From: Sciurus carolinensis | Lineage: Eukaryota; Chordata; Mammalia; Rodentia; Sciuridae | NCBI RefSeq assembly: GCF_902686445.1 | Contig: NC_062223.1 | Location: 61,811,498-61,875,497, forward strand | Direction of reading: 5' to 3' | Length of the DNA: 64,000 bases | Shown here: positions 48,905 through 58,349 of the stretch, piece after piece | Position numbering within the stretch: the stretch's first letter is position 1 | How the letters are laid out: the number at the start of each line of letters is the position of its first letter | Program-made: the position numbers and the translations under genes | The notes under the pieces: model-generated | What the model was told of the DNA's origin: nothing | The model's input: the letters and a program-made list of their open reading frames with translations, nothing else | Databases searched by the model: none

Positions 48905-49050
48905 AGGGGGCAGTTTCTCAGCCCAAATCTTTTACATATATGACTTCATATAATTTTCATCACAATTTTATTCATTAAGAAAAATAAGTATTACAGTTAT
49001 AACCATTTTAAGAGAAGAGCTAAAGTCCAGAGAGGTTTGAAACATTAGCT
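48905..49050 (-). mobile_element. MIR fragment in last INSC intron
   Basis: ATAACCATTTTAAGAGAAGA, GCTAAAGTCCAGAGAGG and TTTTCATCACAATTTTATTC fit reverse MIR; it stops 60 bp from the INSC exon at 49113. Confidence 0.6.
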
Positions 49051-49112
49051 AAGCCAAGTGCAGTACAGACAGCTCTCCTTGCCTCCAGTCTGGGGGAAGG
49101 CTGAGAACTCAC

Positions 49113-49189
49113 CAGGCAGGCCACCAGCACGGCATCACTGCTGTTCCTCTCTGATGGGGATCTGCAGAGCTCGATGAGACGTGACATAC
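49113..49189 (-). CDS. INSC: INSC coding exon, second from the 3' end (77 bp)
   Basis: The exon completes the split Cys codon (T/GT) and encodes MSRLIELCRSPSERNSSD then AVLVACL. It ends in phase 0 at CTG/GTGAGTTC. The acceptor is CTTACGCAG/GTATGTCACG, so both ends of the preceding intron carry GT-rich sequence. Phase matching with the neighbouring exon fixes the acceptor choice at 49189/49190. The segment is a late armadillo helix pair of INSC. Frame continuity with the last exon gives VACL-AALRRLAG. Confidence 0.95.
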
Positions 49190-49819
49190 CTGCGTAAGAC
49201 ACAGGGAGAGCCTCGTGTTCTAGACATGAAGCCCCAGCCAGGCCGATCCCAAGGTGCTGACCTGCCTTACACACAGGGCCTCCATTAGTCCCTAATCTGC
49301 CGAGGAGGAGACTGAACTCACTTGGAGGAAAGCATGGTGGAGACTTTCTACTTCAGCTGGGAACAGACCCTGATCAGGGGCAGGAAGAGCTGGAGCATCA
49401 AAGTCAAACCCACAAGTGCCAGGACACTGGCCAAGACTGAGCTTAGTTAAAATGCAGTGGAGGTATTACCCGTCACTCTGAGAAAGAACTTCCAGTTTAC
49501 GTACTTCTGGTTTTACCAGAACTGTTTAACCTCTATGTCGGTGCCAGAGGACCTTCCCAACTATGCTTTTTTTCCCCCTAATTGCCTATTTTAGTCAGAA
49601 AATGTATTGCAGTTAAAATTACCAAGAACTACAGACCCTACCAATGTTTCCCAGAGTTTTCCTGAGGAAAGGTTACCACCACAGCTGTTGACTCACCTCC
49701 CTGTTAAAACATTCTTTGACCTCCACCCCCATCCCCAGATACACATGGTCTATTTCCTGTGCCTACAAAATGGGCTTGACAAATAGCTCTATGATACTCC
49801 AAGGTAGATTTTTTTTTTC

Positions 49820-49985
49820 CATATCTGTCACCCCATGAGGCTGTAAGCCTGTGGTCAGGACATCATTGTATTTGATATTATATGCTTAGCATAAACTTAG
49901 CTTAGCTCTGAAAATATTTGTTAGGGAAATTACTAGGAATTTCATGAGTGAATTAATGAATGAATTAATGGCAAGTAAGTGAATT
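49820..49985 (+). mobile_element. L2 3' end running into a tetranucleotide tail
   Basis: CCCCATGAGGCTGTAAGC, ATGCTTAGCATAAACTTAGC and GAAAATATTTGTTAGGG are followed by GAATTAATGAATGAATT, the usual L2 TGAATGAA end. Confidence 0.6.
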
Positions 49986-50115
49986 AACAAATAGGTTAAT
50001 GACAGAATGAATTGGTGAGTAAATAAACAAATGAATGGATAAGTAAATGAATGAGTAAAAAAATACCTGAAAAAGTGAATAAATAAATAAATGAATGAGT
50101 GACTGAAAGAATGGG
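49943..50115 (+). repeat. Degenerate (GAAT/TGAA)n tract
   Basis: About 170 bp of interrupted GAAT, TAAA and GAGT tetramers, for example AATAAATAAATAAATGAATG, probably grown from the L2 tail just before it. 255 bp from the INSC exon at 50370. Confidence 0.8.
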
Positions 50116-50369
50116 GTCCTCATTAACAGGGAGTCTGCAGGAGAGTGACTGTTCTGGCTAACTTTTGCCTTTCCAATTCTTTCTTCTTCTTTCTTCAGTT
50201 CCAAATTATAAACTAGACTAGAGGTTGTAGGCTGGACTTCCAGCATAACCCAGCAGCCAGAGAGAGGGGCTCACCCCAGCTAGTCCCTGCCCTATATCCA
50301 CCAATGCCACCATGAAATCAGAGCTGTTTTCATCCCCAAATACCCCTCTCCATAAGCAGCATCACTCAC

Positions 50370-50525
50370 AGTTGAGCCGCACGGCTTCCCGGGCCACATC
50401 TGGGTCACGGCTAAGACGGGCCAGGGTCACTGCAGCTTTCTGCTGTACTCTCTCACAGGCTGCCACTTCAGCTGGCGTCCCAGACCTTGGCTTCTCTGAT
50501 AGCATGCCCATGATGAGCTGGACTC
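50370..50525 (-). CDS. INSC: INSC coding exon, third from the 3' end (156 bp)
   Basis: The exon starts with the last two bases of a Gly codon and reads VQLIMGMLSEKPRSGTPAEV, AACERVQQKAAVTLARLSRD, PDVAREAVRLN, ending with the first base of a Cys codon. This is armadillo-repeat sequence, with LARLSRDPDVAREAVRL forming a helix-turn-helix typical of the fold. The acceptor is CTGCCCAG/GAGTCC and the donor AACT/GTGAGTGATG. Incoming and outgoing phases are both 1, so skipping it would keep the frame and remove 52 codons. An apparent ATG-initiated reading frame running past 50525 is only read-through into the intron. Confidence 0.95.
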
Positions 50526-50779
50526 CTGGGCAGGAAGCAATAAACAGTTGGTACCCACCCCGAGCAATGGTGCCTTCCCCATGGGACCAGCTGGATCCAT
50601 GTCTTTGGGCCTCAAGCAAAGGCTGTCAAATGACTCGCAGGGTCTCAACCAGAGGGTGCCCACCAGACGCAGCCACCTCTTTTCTTTTCCAATTCTATAG
50701 GGGTGTGCCTGATTCTATGCACCAAGTCACTGTACTGGGAAGGGGCATTTGGAGGACATCCTCATTTTTTAAATGCTAT

Positions 50780-50970
50780 TCCTGAGCTTTTACGACATGC
50801 CTGGCACTGTGCTAAGTGCACAGTAAATGTGTGATCTCCTAAAACCTCCCAATAGCCTCATGAACTAGATACTATTAATTCCACATTGAGGTCCAGAGAG
50901 AGGGGATGCATCTCGCCCAGAGTCACACACTGGGTCCTTGGGGGAGCTGGTACTGGAACTCAGACAAGTC
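50780..50970 (-). mobile_element. MIR SINE in INSC intron
   Basis: CTGGCACTGTGCTAAGTGCA, ATGAACTAGATACTATT, GGTCCAGAGAGAGGGG and CAGAGTCACACACTGGG are reverse MIR. Confidence 0.8.
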
Positions 50971-51404
50971 ACATCTATCACCTCTTGGTCTCTGAGGCTG
51001 GCATCTGAGATAGGTCTAGAGGTGACAAGTCCCCTGGTAGAGGGTGACCAAAGTGTAGGCTGGAAAATCATTAGATCAAATATTTTTGAGCAATTCAAAC
51101 ACTGGAAGAAGGTGGAATACTGAGAACATGAGATTTTAGTCTGCCAAAAATCCTCCCACTTTCCCCTGAAACTAGACCTGTCTTCTGATTGTTCTACCCA
51201 CATCTACTCCCACCTGGCAGCCTTTACCTTCCCTGTCTTTCTATAGAGGATGCCTGTTTCCCTTCTATTCTCCAACAGCTCATATCCTGTGGGTTTGTGG
51301 ACAAATCTACATTCAGTGTAAGCCATTTCCCAACTGCCTCAGTCTGCACCCATTTTCCATAAAGATCCAGATTTTTTATCTCTAAAAAAAATCTCCTTCA
51401 TAAA

Positions 51405-51615
51405 TCTTTAAATTTTTTTATTTGTTCTTTTTAGGTATATGTGACAGTAGAGTATACCTTGATGGATTATACAAACATGAAGTATAACTTATTCTAATTA
51501 GGATCCCATTCTTGTGGTTGTACCTGATGTGGAGTTCCACTGGTCGTTTATTCATATATGAACATAGGAAAGTTATGTCTGATTCCATTTTTTCCTGTCT
51601 TTCCTCTTCCCATTA
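51405..51615 (-). mobile_element. L1 3'-end fragment, antisense
   Basis: The plus strand begins with a T-rich run (TTTTTTTATTTGTTCTTTTT), then GGTATATGTGACAGTAGAGT, the reverse of the L1 3' terminus seen at 61860-61900. It runs up to the left arm of the inverted duplication. Confidence 0.7.
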
Positions 51616-51730
51616 AACTCCCAAACTGACAATAGTAGGCCCACATTTCTACATAACAAGAAGCTTATTAGAAGTTCACTCTTTTAGACAATATAGAACC
51701 ATTCTCTAGGTGAGTCCACTTCATGCATTT

Positions 51731-52154
51731 TTATTACTTGTCTGGATCCAGTAAACATCCAAGTTTGCAATCTGTGGGCTCCCAGAGTCCAGCCAGTGCA
51801 AACAGGCTTGCCCTGCCCAGACTTAGGAGTCCTACTGTTTTCCAGGGACCTCTAGCTGCATTGCCACCAAGGTGGATCTCTCAAATCCTGCCCCACTCCT
51901 GTAAATAGCCCCCTCATCAAAATCTCTTAGGCTAAACTCTGTGAGACTGCCTCTGCTCCCCAAAGAGCAGGGAGTTTAAGCAGTGCTGGCTCTATGCCAG
52001 ATACTCTCCAGCATGCTTCCTGGGAACCCTCACATCATCCCTATCTGGCAGACATTACTATTGTTCCATTTTGTAAGTGGAAAGGCAGAGAGGTCAAACC
52101 ATTAGCAAATAACTGAGTTCAAACCCATGCAATATAGCTCCAGTTCTCACACTG
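51731..52154 (+). repeat. Left arm of 424-bp inverted duplication in INSC intron
   Basis: This block is the reverse complement of 54106-54529. Both arms are 424 bp with no gaps, and I count about 10 mismatches (about 97.6% identity). Nearly all mismatches lie in the outer 100 bp or so; roughly the inner 250 bp appear identical. The arm contains ordinary intron sequence plus an old MIR at its inner half, so it is a duplication of local DNA and not two copies of one transposon family. The outer end reads TTATTACTTG and the inner end CTCACACTG. Confidence 0.93.
51985..52140 (-). mobile_element. MIR SINE inside left duplicated arm
   Basis: GGCTCTATGCCAGATACTC, CATTTTGTAAGTGGAAAGG and CAGAGAGGTCAAACC are reverse MIR. 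The same MIR appears inverted in the other arm at about 54120-54275. Confidence 0.7.
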
Positions 52155-52264
52155 CCATCCACTGTGCCACCCCTGCTCTGGGGCATCATGCTATTGTGGC
52201 TGTCACACCCCAACCATGTAATCACTTTTGCCAAGGCAGGCCACCTTTCTGGATTGGGAGACCC

Positions 52265-52350
52265 TCTAGGATAAAGGCAGGGACTTATTTAACTGTTTTC
52301 ATTGTTCACCACAATGCCAGGCACAGAGTAGGTCTTAGAAACTGGGGACT
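52265..52350 (+). mobile_element. L2 3'-end fragment
   Basis: GGATAAAGGCAGGGACTTAT and AATGCCAGGCACAGAGTAGG are typical of the L2 end. INSC intron, in the spacer of the inverted duplication. Confidence 0.6.
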
Positions 52351-52359
52351 GAACAAGTC

Positions 52360-53265
52360 AAGCCAATAGCACTTTGCCAAACCTGAAACCCTCTATAGAT
52401 GCTAGATATTCCAACTTCAAGTACACAGACCTGCCAGCCCACTCCCATTGATCTCTTGAGCGTAAGACTAAGTGCTGGAGGGAGTGGGCACAATTGATTC
52501 CACGCAGCCTCTCCTCCTGGCCTCAGCTGGCTCAGCACAGTTTCTCATTATTAGCTCAATCACAGAAAATTAACACAAAATGATGTCTTTCAATTAGTAT
52601 TAAAGCAGTGGGGGGTGGGGAAGTGTATGTTTGTTAAGACGGCAGGGCAGCCTGCTAAAAGGGGGGTTCACAGGAGCAGCAGCAGCCAGCCCAGGCTCCC
52701 AGCTCATTCTGCCTCATTAGCGTCTCTGGTCTCCAACTGTCTGCTAATTGCTCCCTTATTTCCCAGTCACAGGAAGCCTCGCCACACCACTCCCTGCTCC
52801 CAGCTGCAAGGCATCCACCTTGTCCTCCGGCAGAGACAGACTAGATCAGCTCCCAGGCTGGGGACCTGGCCTCACCTCACCTCACCTGGACCTTGCAGAA
52901 GCGCTCACTTCAAGGTGGAATGGAGCAAGTGGGAGATCAGATGCTTTCGGAGCAGCAGAGGCATTAAGGCTGCCAACCTGCTGCCCGCCTCACCCCTTCC
53001 ACACCCTTCAGCTCTCTACTGAGGCCAAATCTGCTGAGACCGGGACAATTTTAAGTTGGAATGTGTGTCTTGGTAGGGGTAGATTTTTTACTTTGGGGAT
53101 CATGATGAAAAATCTGCTTTCTCCTCATCACCTTAGTTAAAACAGCAACCACCACCATGATCCCAATACTGGGACCATCTTGCCCCTTCCCTGATTTTTC
53201 CCTCATGGAACTATCACCATCTGGTATTCTGTATCTTCTCCTTCACTGTCTCTCTCAGTAGAATT
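52360..53265. other. Unassigned INSC intron sequence, possible regulatory block
   Basis: About 52545-52990 is GC-rich, free of recognised repeats and contains homeodomain-type TAAT cores (CAATTAGTATTAAAG, CTCATTAGCG, TGCTAATTGC) and a triple CCTCA with CACCTG E-box. Sits in the spacer of the inverted duplication. Confidence 0.35.
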
Positions 53266-53274
53266 TAAATCCAT

Positions 53275-53740
53275 TGTTATAGTTTGCATATGAGGTGGCC
53301 CCTAAAAGGACATGTGTGAGGCAATATAGGAATGTTCAGAGGTGAAATGATTAGATTATGTAAGCTATAACCTAAACAGTGGATCAATCCACTTGATAGA
53401 TTAATAATTTGTACTGTACTGGGTGGTAACTGTAGGTAGGTAGGGTGTGATTAGAGGAAGTAGGTCACTAGGAGTGTGGCTGTGGGGTTTATATTTTGTA
53501 CCTGGAGTCAGTCTCTCTCTTTCTGTCTCTTTCTCTCTCTCTCTCCCCTAGTCACCATGATCTGAGCAGCTTTCCTTCACCATGCCCTTCCACCATGATG
53601 TTCTGTCTCACCTCAGGCCCAGAGCAATGGAGTTGGCCAGTCATGGGCTGAGCCTTTAAAACTGTGAGCTCAAATTAAACTTTTCCTCCTCTAAATGTTA
53701 TTGTCAGGTATTTTGGTCACAGTGATGAAAAGTTAACACA
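53275..53740 (+). mobile_element. Solo MaLR-like LTR with 5-bp target duplication
   Basis: The element begins TGTTATAGTTTGCATATG and ends AGTTAACACA (TG...CA). It is flanked by TCCAT at 53270-53274 and 53741-53745. A CT-rich tract lies at about 53510-53550 and a 3' segment reads GTGAGCTCAAATTAAAC, as in MST/THE1/MLT-type ERVL-MaLR LTRs. It lies in an INSC intron, antisense to the gene, between the arms of the inverted duplication. No internal retroviral sequence is attached. Confidence 0.85.
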
Positions 53741-53933
53741 TCCATGAAGGCAAACAATTATTTATATATTGACCTGATTATACACAGAAGCACACATATA
53801 TACACTCCTACAAATGCGGAGATGTGTACATATATATGTAGTTACACATAGGAAGGTATTCCCATAAACAAAGATTTGTGGTCCCGAATACCCAGATAAT
53901 TCATACAGCATGTGCACTGCTGACAAGACATAC

Positions 53934-54000
53934 CATTCTCCTGAACAATGTCAGAAGCACACTGCTCCAGAACAGACATGTTTGCCAAGATGGTCACAAT
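53934..54000 (-). CDS. INSC: INSC coding exon, fourth from the 3' end (67 bp)
   Basis: This short exon encodes 22 codons (IVTILANMSVLEQCASDIVQ, then EN) plus the first base of a Gly codon. It enters in phase 0 and leaves in phase 1. The acceptor TTTTCCAG lies just above 54000 and the donor ATG/GTATGTC just below 53934. Because 67 is not a multiple of three, skipping it would shift the frame of everything downstream. The exon sits inside a large inverted duplication: the right arm starts 106 bp upstream of its acceptor, and the left arm lies 1.8 kb downstream of its donor. A MaLR LTR (53275-53740) lies 194 bp into the following intron. Confidence 0.95.
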
Positions 54001-54105
54001 CTGGAAAAGAGAATTGAGAAACTAAGAAAACAGTCACACAAGATTCAAACGATGCTCTCCATAAACAGGGCAGCTACAGCTTATTACTTATTACTTAGTG
54101 GTCGA

Positions 54106-54529
54106 CAGTGTGAGAACTGGAGCTATATTGCATGGGTTTGAACTCAGTTATTTGCTAATGGTTTGACCTCTCTGCCTTTCCACTTACAAAATGGAACAAT
54201 AGTAATGTCTGCCAGATAGGGATGATGTGAGGGTTCCCAGGAAGCATGCTGGAGAGTATCTGGCATAGAGCCAGCACTGCTTAAACTCCCTGCTCTTTGG
54301 GGAGCAGAGGCAGTCTCACAGAGTTTAGCCTAAGAGATTTTGATGAGGGGGCTATTTACAGGAATGGGGCAGGATTTGAGAGATCCACCTTGGTGGCAAT
54401 GCAGCTAGAGGTCCCTGGAAAACAGTAGGACTCCTAAGTCTGGGCAGGGTAAGCCTGTTTGCACAGGTTAGACTCTGGGAGCCCATGGATTGCAAACTTG
54501 GATGTTTACCAGGTCCAGACAAGTAATAA
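54106..54529 (-). repeat. Right arm of 424-bp inverted duplication in INSC intron
   Basis: This is the inverted copy of 51731-52154, separated from it by 1951 bp that hold the 67-bp INSC exon and a MaLR LTR. Its inner edge is preceded at 54081-54096 by two overlapping copies of TTATTACTT. Its outer edge ends in AAGTAATAA, the reverse complement of the same word. The 9-bp match suggests microhomology at a junction. Which arm is the original is not visible here. Confidence 0.93.
54120..54275 (+). mobile_element. MIR SINE inside right duplicated arm
   Basis: GGTTTGACCTCTCTGCCTTT and CCACTTACAAAATGGAAC are sense MIR. This copy exists because the whole arm was duplicated. Confidence 0.7.
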
Positions 54530-56840
54530 GTGTCCTGTAGCCCAGAACTCCTTACTGTTCACCTCACCCCATCCTTCCACAGTATTTTCTTCCATCCGTC
54601 ATCATGGGCTCCTGCCACCCAGGTGTAGTCCCCAGTGACTAATGCCTGTTCACCAGCATATGGCTCTAGGATGGTCCCCAAGGACCCCAGGACCCCAAAC
54701 ATAAAGAATAGCTTTGCCTTGGAAGAAGCTGGGTCCCAGGTGTCTTCATCCAGGGCCTCTCTGGACCCAACTCCTAAAATGCAGATAGATTAGACAGGTC
54801 ACTGGTCCCTTGGTTTCCTCTGTACTGTCTTGTCCTCCTGAAACTTACCCCTGCCCTGGATCAGGATCCCCCCTCTCTCTTTCCATGATTCCCACCCCTG
54901 CCTACTTTCACATGAAATTAATGAAGACTATGGTCAAGGTAGAGAGCATTCATGTGAAGAGGCAACATTACACCCCAAGCATCAGGTATTATAAGGAATT
55001 GAATAAGAAATTTCATAGTCAGCTACACTTTATAAATTTCACTTATTGGTCAGGACTAGGTCTTCAGTAATGTGTCACAGACATCAGGTAGAGAGGCAGA
55101 TTTGGTTACAATCTCATGAGCTGTAACCCATCCCACTGCCTGGCATAGTCAAGGGAGCTCAGCCCACTCACAGCACAAAAGTGGATTAAGGAATGGACCA
55201 GAAAGGGGTTCCCTACTGTACGAGGTGCCAGAACACCACTGGAATTTATTGAAAATGTGCTACCTGTTGACAGAGACCACCTGCAACAATGCTCCTGAAA
55301 TAAGCAGCAAAATGAAAATTCACCCTTCTCTACAGAAGCAGACAGCACCCTCAAATGGTAATTTAAAAAATAATAAATTTTAAAAGACTCTTTGTGGATG
55401 GAGGCCTACTCTCCTGAATGCCCCTTCAAAGCCTCAGGCACAGGATAAGCAGATGCCATGCCTCCACCTCTGAGACAGCAATTGACAATCTCCAGAGGAC
55501 AATTCAGGCAGTTTAAATTCTGAAACTGTATAGCAACTAGATGCTTACTAAGAAAGTAGTATGTAGATTTTAATTGCCTTAATATTGGCACATTACTCTA
55601 GATAATAAAGCATGTACACATCTCTTAAACAGAAAGGGAAAAGCTTGCCGTATTATTAGAACATCTCCCCTTCTCCTCTAGACATGTGCTAAAAAGGGAC
55701 ACCACATGCTGAGGCTGCTTCAGTACCCTGGGTAGCAGCCCCTTCCAACTCAGGCCTGGGCAGGGTCTGGGTGGGTAAGCAGGTCTGGAGTGGGCTGCCA
55801 GGGGAGGCACATGAGAATGCCCCGAAACCTTCATCCTAAAGCCAACCCTGTAGCACCCACTGCTTTATGAGGAAGTCACAAGCTCATGTTTGTATTTTAC
55901 AAAGACAGTAGAAGAAAAGGAGGCTTCATTCTTAAAAGTTCTTTTTTTCTCCTTTCAGGACTGCGAGTGTTAATGGGTTGAGTAGAAGGCATTAGAGGGA
56001 AAAGATAAGTTAAATATGCAAAGGTGGAAGGTTCCTCAAGATGAACAAAGTGCACAGGCTTAAGAGGGACGGGCTACAAGAGCCATGTGGGCTCACAGTT
56101 CATCCAGTTTCTCTGAGCATAGCTTCTCTTCCCACCAGAAGGTCTGCTGTACTCCCAGCACCTCCAGCCTGGCCTCTCAGAGACACTTGCTTGACAAGAA
56201 GATTCATGACATAAGAAAGGAAAGAAAAGAGGAAAAAAGGAGTGAAGGAAGGAAGGAAGGAAGGAAGGAAGGAAGGAAGGAAGGAAGGAAGGAAGAGGGG
56301 AAAGGGGGAGGAAAGAAGGAAAAAGAAAACCTTTGTCTGAAGCAGCGGGTTCAAACATAGCAATTATCCTCCGTGTCAAAGGCTCCAGGTAGGTCTTTGT
56401 GTCAGACTAATTTAGATCCTGTTAATGAAAATTACTTCCTCTTTACAGAGTCTGTACCCCATGTGGTTTTCTGAGGTGCAGATGAAGTATTCAATTAAGC
56501 ACAATTTGAATAAATGCCAATTATGTGCTGCTTTGAGTCTCCCTTTTGAAACATCTTTGTATGCACTGTGATATGGATGGGCAAGGGGTCACTGTTTCTC
56601 CTTGCAATCAAGCCCATGCCTGGGATTTTAGGGACAACTGGTCTACCTGGAAGGATACAAGCTAGCAATGCCATGGGGAAACAGAATATAGGAGCCAGGC
56701 AGACAGCTTCCCCTGGCCCAGGCTCATTCAGTTCAGTCTGATGGTGTTCAATTAAATCCTGTTTCTCCACACAATACTATTTCTCCTGTTCCCTCTATAG
56801 TTATTTGGTGAACACAGAGGACATTACCCTTGAGAAAGAC
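54530..56840. other. Unassigned INSC intron sequence
   Basis: Apart from the GGAA tract nothing is recognised; open frames are short and on both strands. Confidence 0.45.
56220..56330 (+). repeat. (GGAA)n microsatellite in a purine tract
   Basis: About 12 perfect GGAA units at 56245-56295 lie inside about 110 bp of almost pure purine. Open frames on both strands here are low-complexity artefacts. Confidence 0.95.
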
Positions 56841-56844
56841 CCTA

Positions 56845-56970
56845 GGGAGAGGCAATGTGGTTGAATGGCTAAGTGCATGGATCAGCCTAGGTTCAAATCC
56901 TGGGTCCATCACTTATTTTCCATATGACCTTAGCCATGTTACCTAAATTTCTGTGCCTTAGTTAATGAAA
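56845..56970 (+). mobile_element. MIR fragment
   Basis: GGTTCAAATCCTGGGTCCAT, CACTTATTTTCCATATGACC and TTTCTGTGCCTTAG fit the MIR head and core. Confidence 0.75.
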
Positions 56971-56984
56971 ATATATGACCTTCT

Positions 56985-57440
56985 TATTGCAGCTGTAACA
57001 AATTACTGCAATCTTAGTGGCTTTAAAACAACATGATTTTATTATCTTATAATTTTGGAGGTCAAAAGTCATAAATGGATTTTAAGGAGCTGATATCAAG
57101 GTATTGAAAGTTCTGTATTTCTTCCAGAGGCTCTAGAAAAGGATCCATTTCCTTACTTTCCAGCTTCTAGGGGCATTTCACATTCCTTGCCTCCTAGCAC
57201 CACATTACTATGACTCTCCTTCCCTGATCACTTGTTCTCTGACTCTGATCCTCCTGTCTGCCTATTAGAAGAGCCCATGTGATTACATTAGGCCCACCTA
57301 TGTAACATTCCTATATCAAAATCCTTAATGAGTTGCTTGTGCAAAATGCCTTTTGCCATGTAAGGTAATTTATTTATCAGTTTTGAGATTAAAATATGGG
57401 CATCTTTGGTGGGGCCAGCATTATTTGGCATACCATAGGA
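56985..57440 (-). mobile_element. MLT1-type LTR, antisense
   Basis: The plus strand reads TTAGTGGCTTTAAAACAAC, TATCTTATAATTTTGGAGGT, CTCCTGTCTGCCTATTAGAA and ATTACATTAGGCCCACCTA, a standard order for a reverse MLT1 LTR. It lies in the 8.4-kb INSC intron. Confidence 0.65.
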
Positions 57441-57755
57441 GATTTTAAAAATATGTTATATAATTGTAATGAGTACTTGATGGGTTAATGTCCCATCAAG
57501 CACCCAGAATGTTTGTTAAATAAAATGTTTATAACCTGCCTATGGATAGCAGAGCCGGAAAGGACCCAGCATTGAAATACAGGGTCAAGGAGAACTAACT
57601 AACATAACACCAGTGCATATGGGGCTGAGCACCAAGAGTGAATACGAGATCACTCCCAAAAGGAAGAAAGGTCTTAGAGCTGGAGGAGCCCTTTGAACCA
57701 GAAGAACAACCAATATTGCATTCACTACCATCTGAAGATCCCAGGCTGTTAGTAA

Positions 57756-57831
57756 ACTAGGCAAAGGACTCTTCTGGAGAGGCCCTGTAAGCACTAGACA
57801 AAGGACTTTTCTGGAGAGGCACTAGAAAGCA
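57756..57831 (+). repeat. Two-copy tandem repeat of about 37 bp
   Basis: ACTAGGCAAAGGACTCTTCT and ACTAGACAAAGGACTTTTCT begin two adjacent units that both continue GGAGAGGC. In the 8.4-kb INSC intron. Confidence 0.8.
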
Positions 57832-58189
57832 GGTAAATTCCAGACCATATTCTCTGTGCTTGCTTTGTCTTTGATTTAAAGGGAGGGGTTTCTGGAGTAA
57901 ATCAGAACTGGATATGGTGATCCTGGGTTCCCCCAAAGCCTCTTCTTCATGTGCCAATAAAATTATCTATCCCTTTATGTGACTTACATTCCTTATCACC
58001 CCTCACACACTTGGTAACATGCCCACACACAAATGGAAGCAACACACTCCACAAGCTAATTCACACTGTGTAACATTCCCCACCACAATAACTACATTTC
58101 CTGACCCTACCTTCCTGTTCTAAAGCTGACATTCCCTGTCTCAGACCCACACCAATCAGTTTTACTACACATCCATGAGCCATACCTAA

Positions 58190-58345
58190 TTGAGCATCTA
58201 CTTTGATTCTCAGCATCTCAGGAGCATTATTCCATCTAATCATCATAATGACATGAGGAGGGAGGAAATGTTATGATCCTCATTACGTAGCAGAGCTAGG
58301 ATTTGAATTCAGGCCTGCCTGAATCCAAAACTTGTGCTGGGTTCA
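58190..58345 (-). mobile_element. MIR SINE
   Basis: TGAGCATCTACTTTGATTC, CATCTAATCATCATAATGAC and AGCTAGGATTTGAATTCAGG are reverse MIR. Confidence 0.7.
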
Positions 58346-58349
58346 TATG

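Noticed and set aside
49943..50115. Regularly spaced short repeats, considered as CRISPR-like
   Set aside because: It is a degenerate tetranucleotide microsatellite in a mammalian intron.
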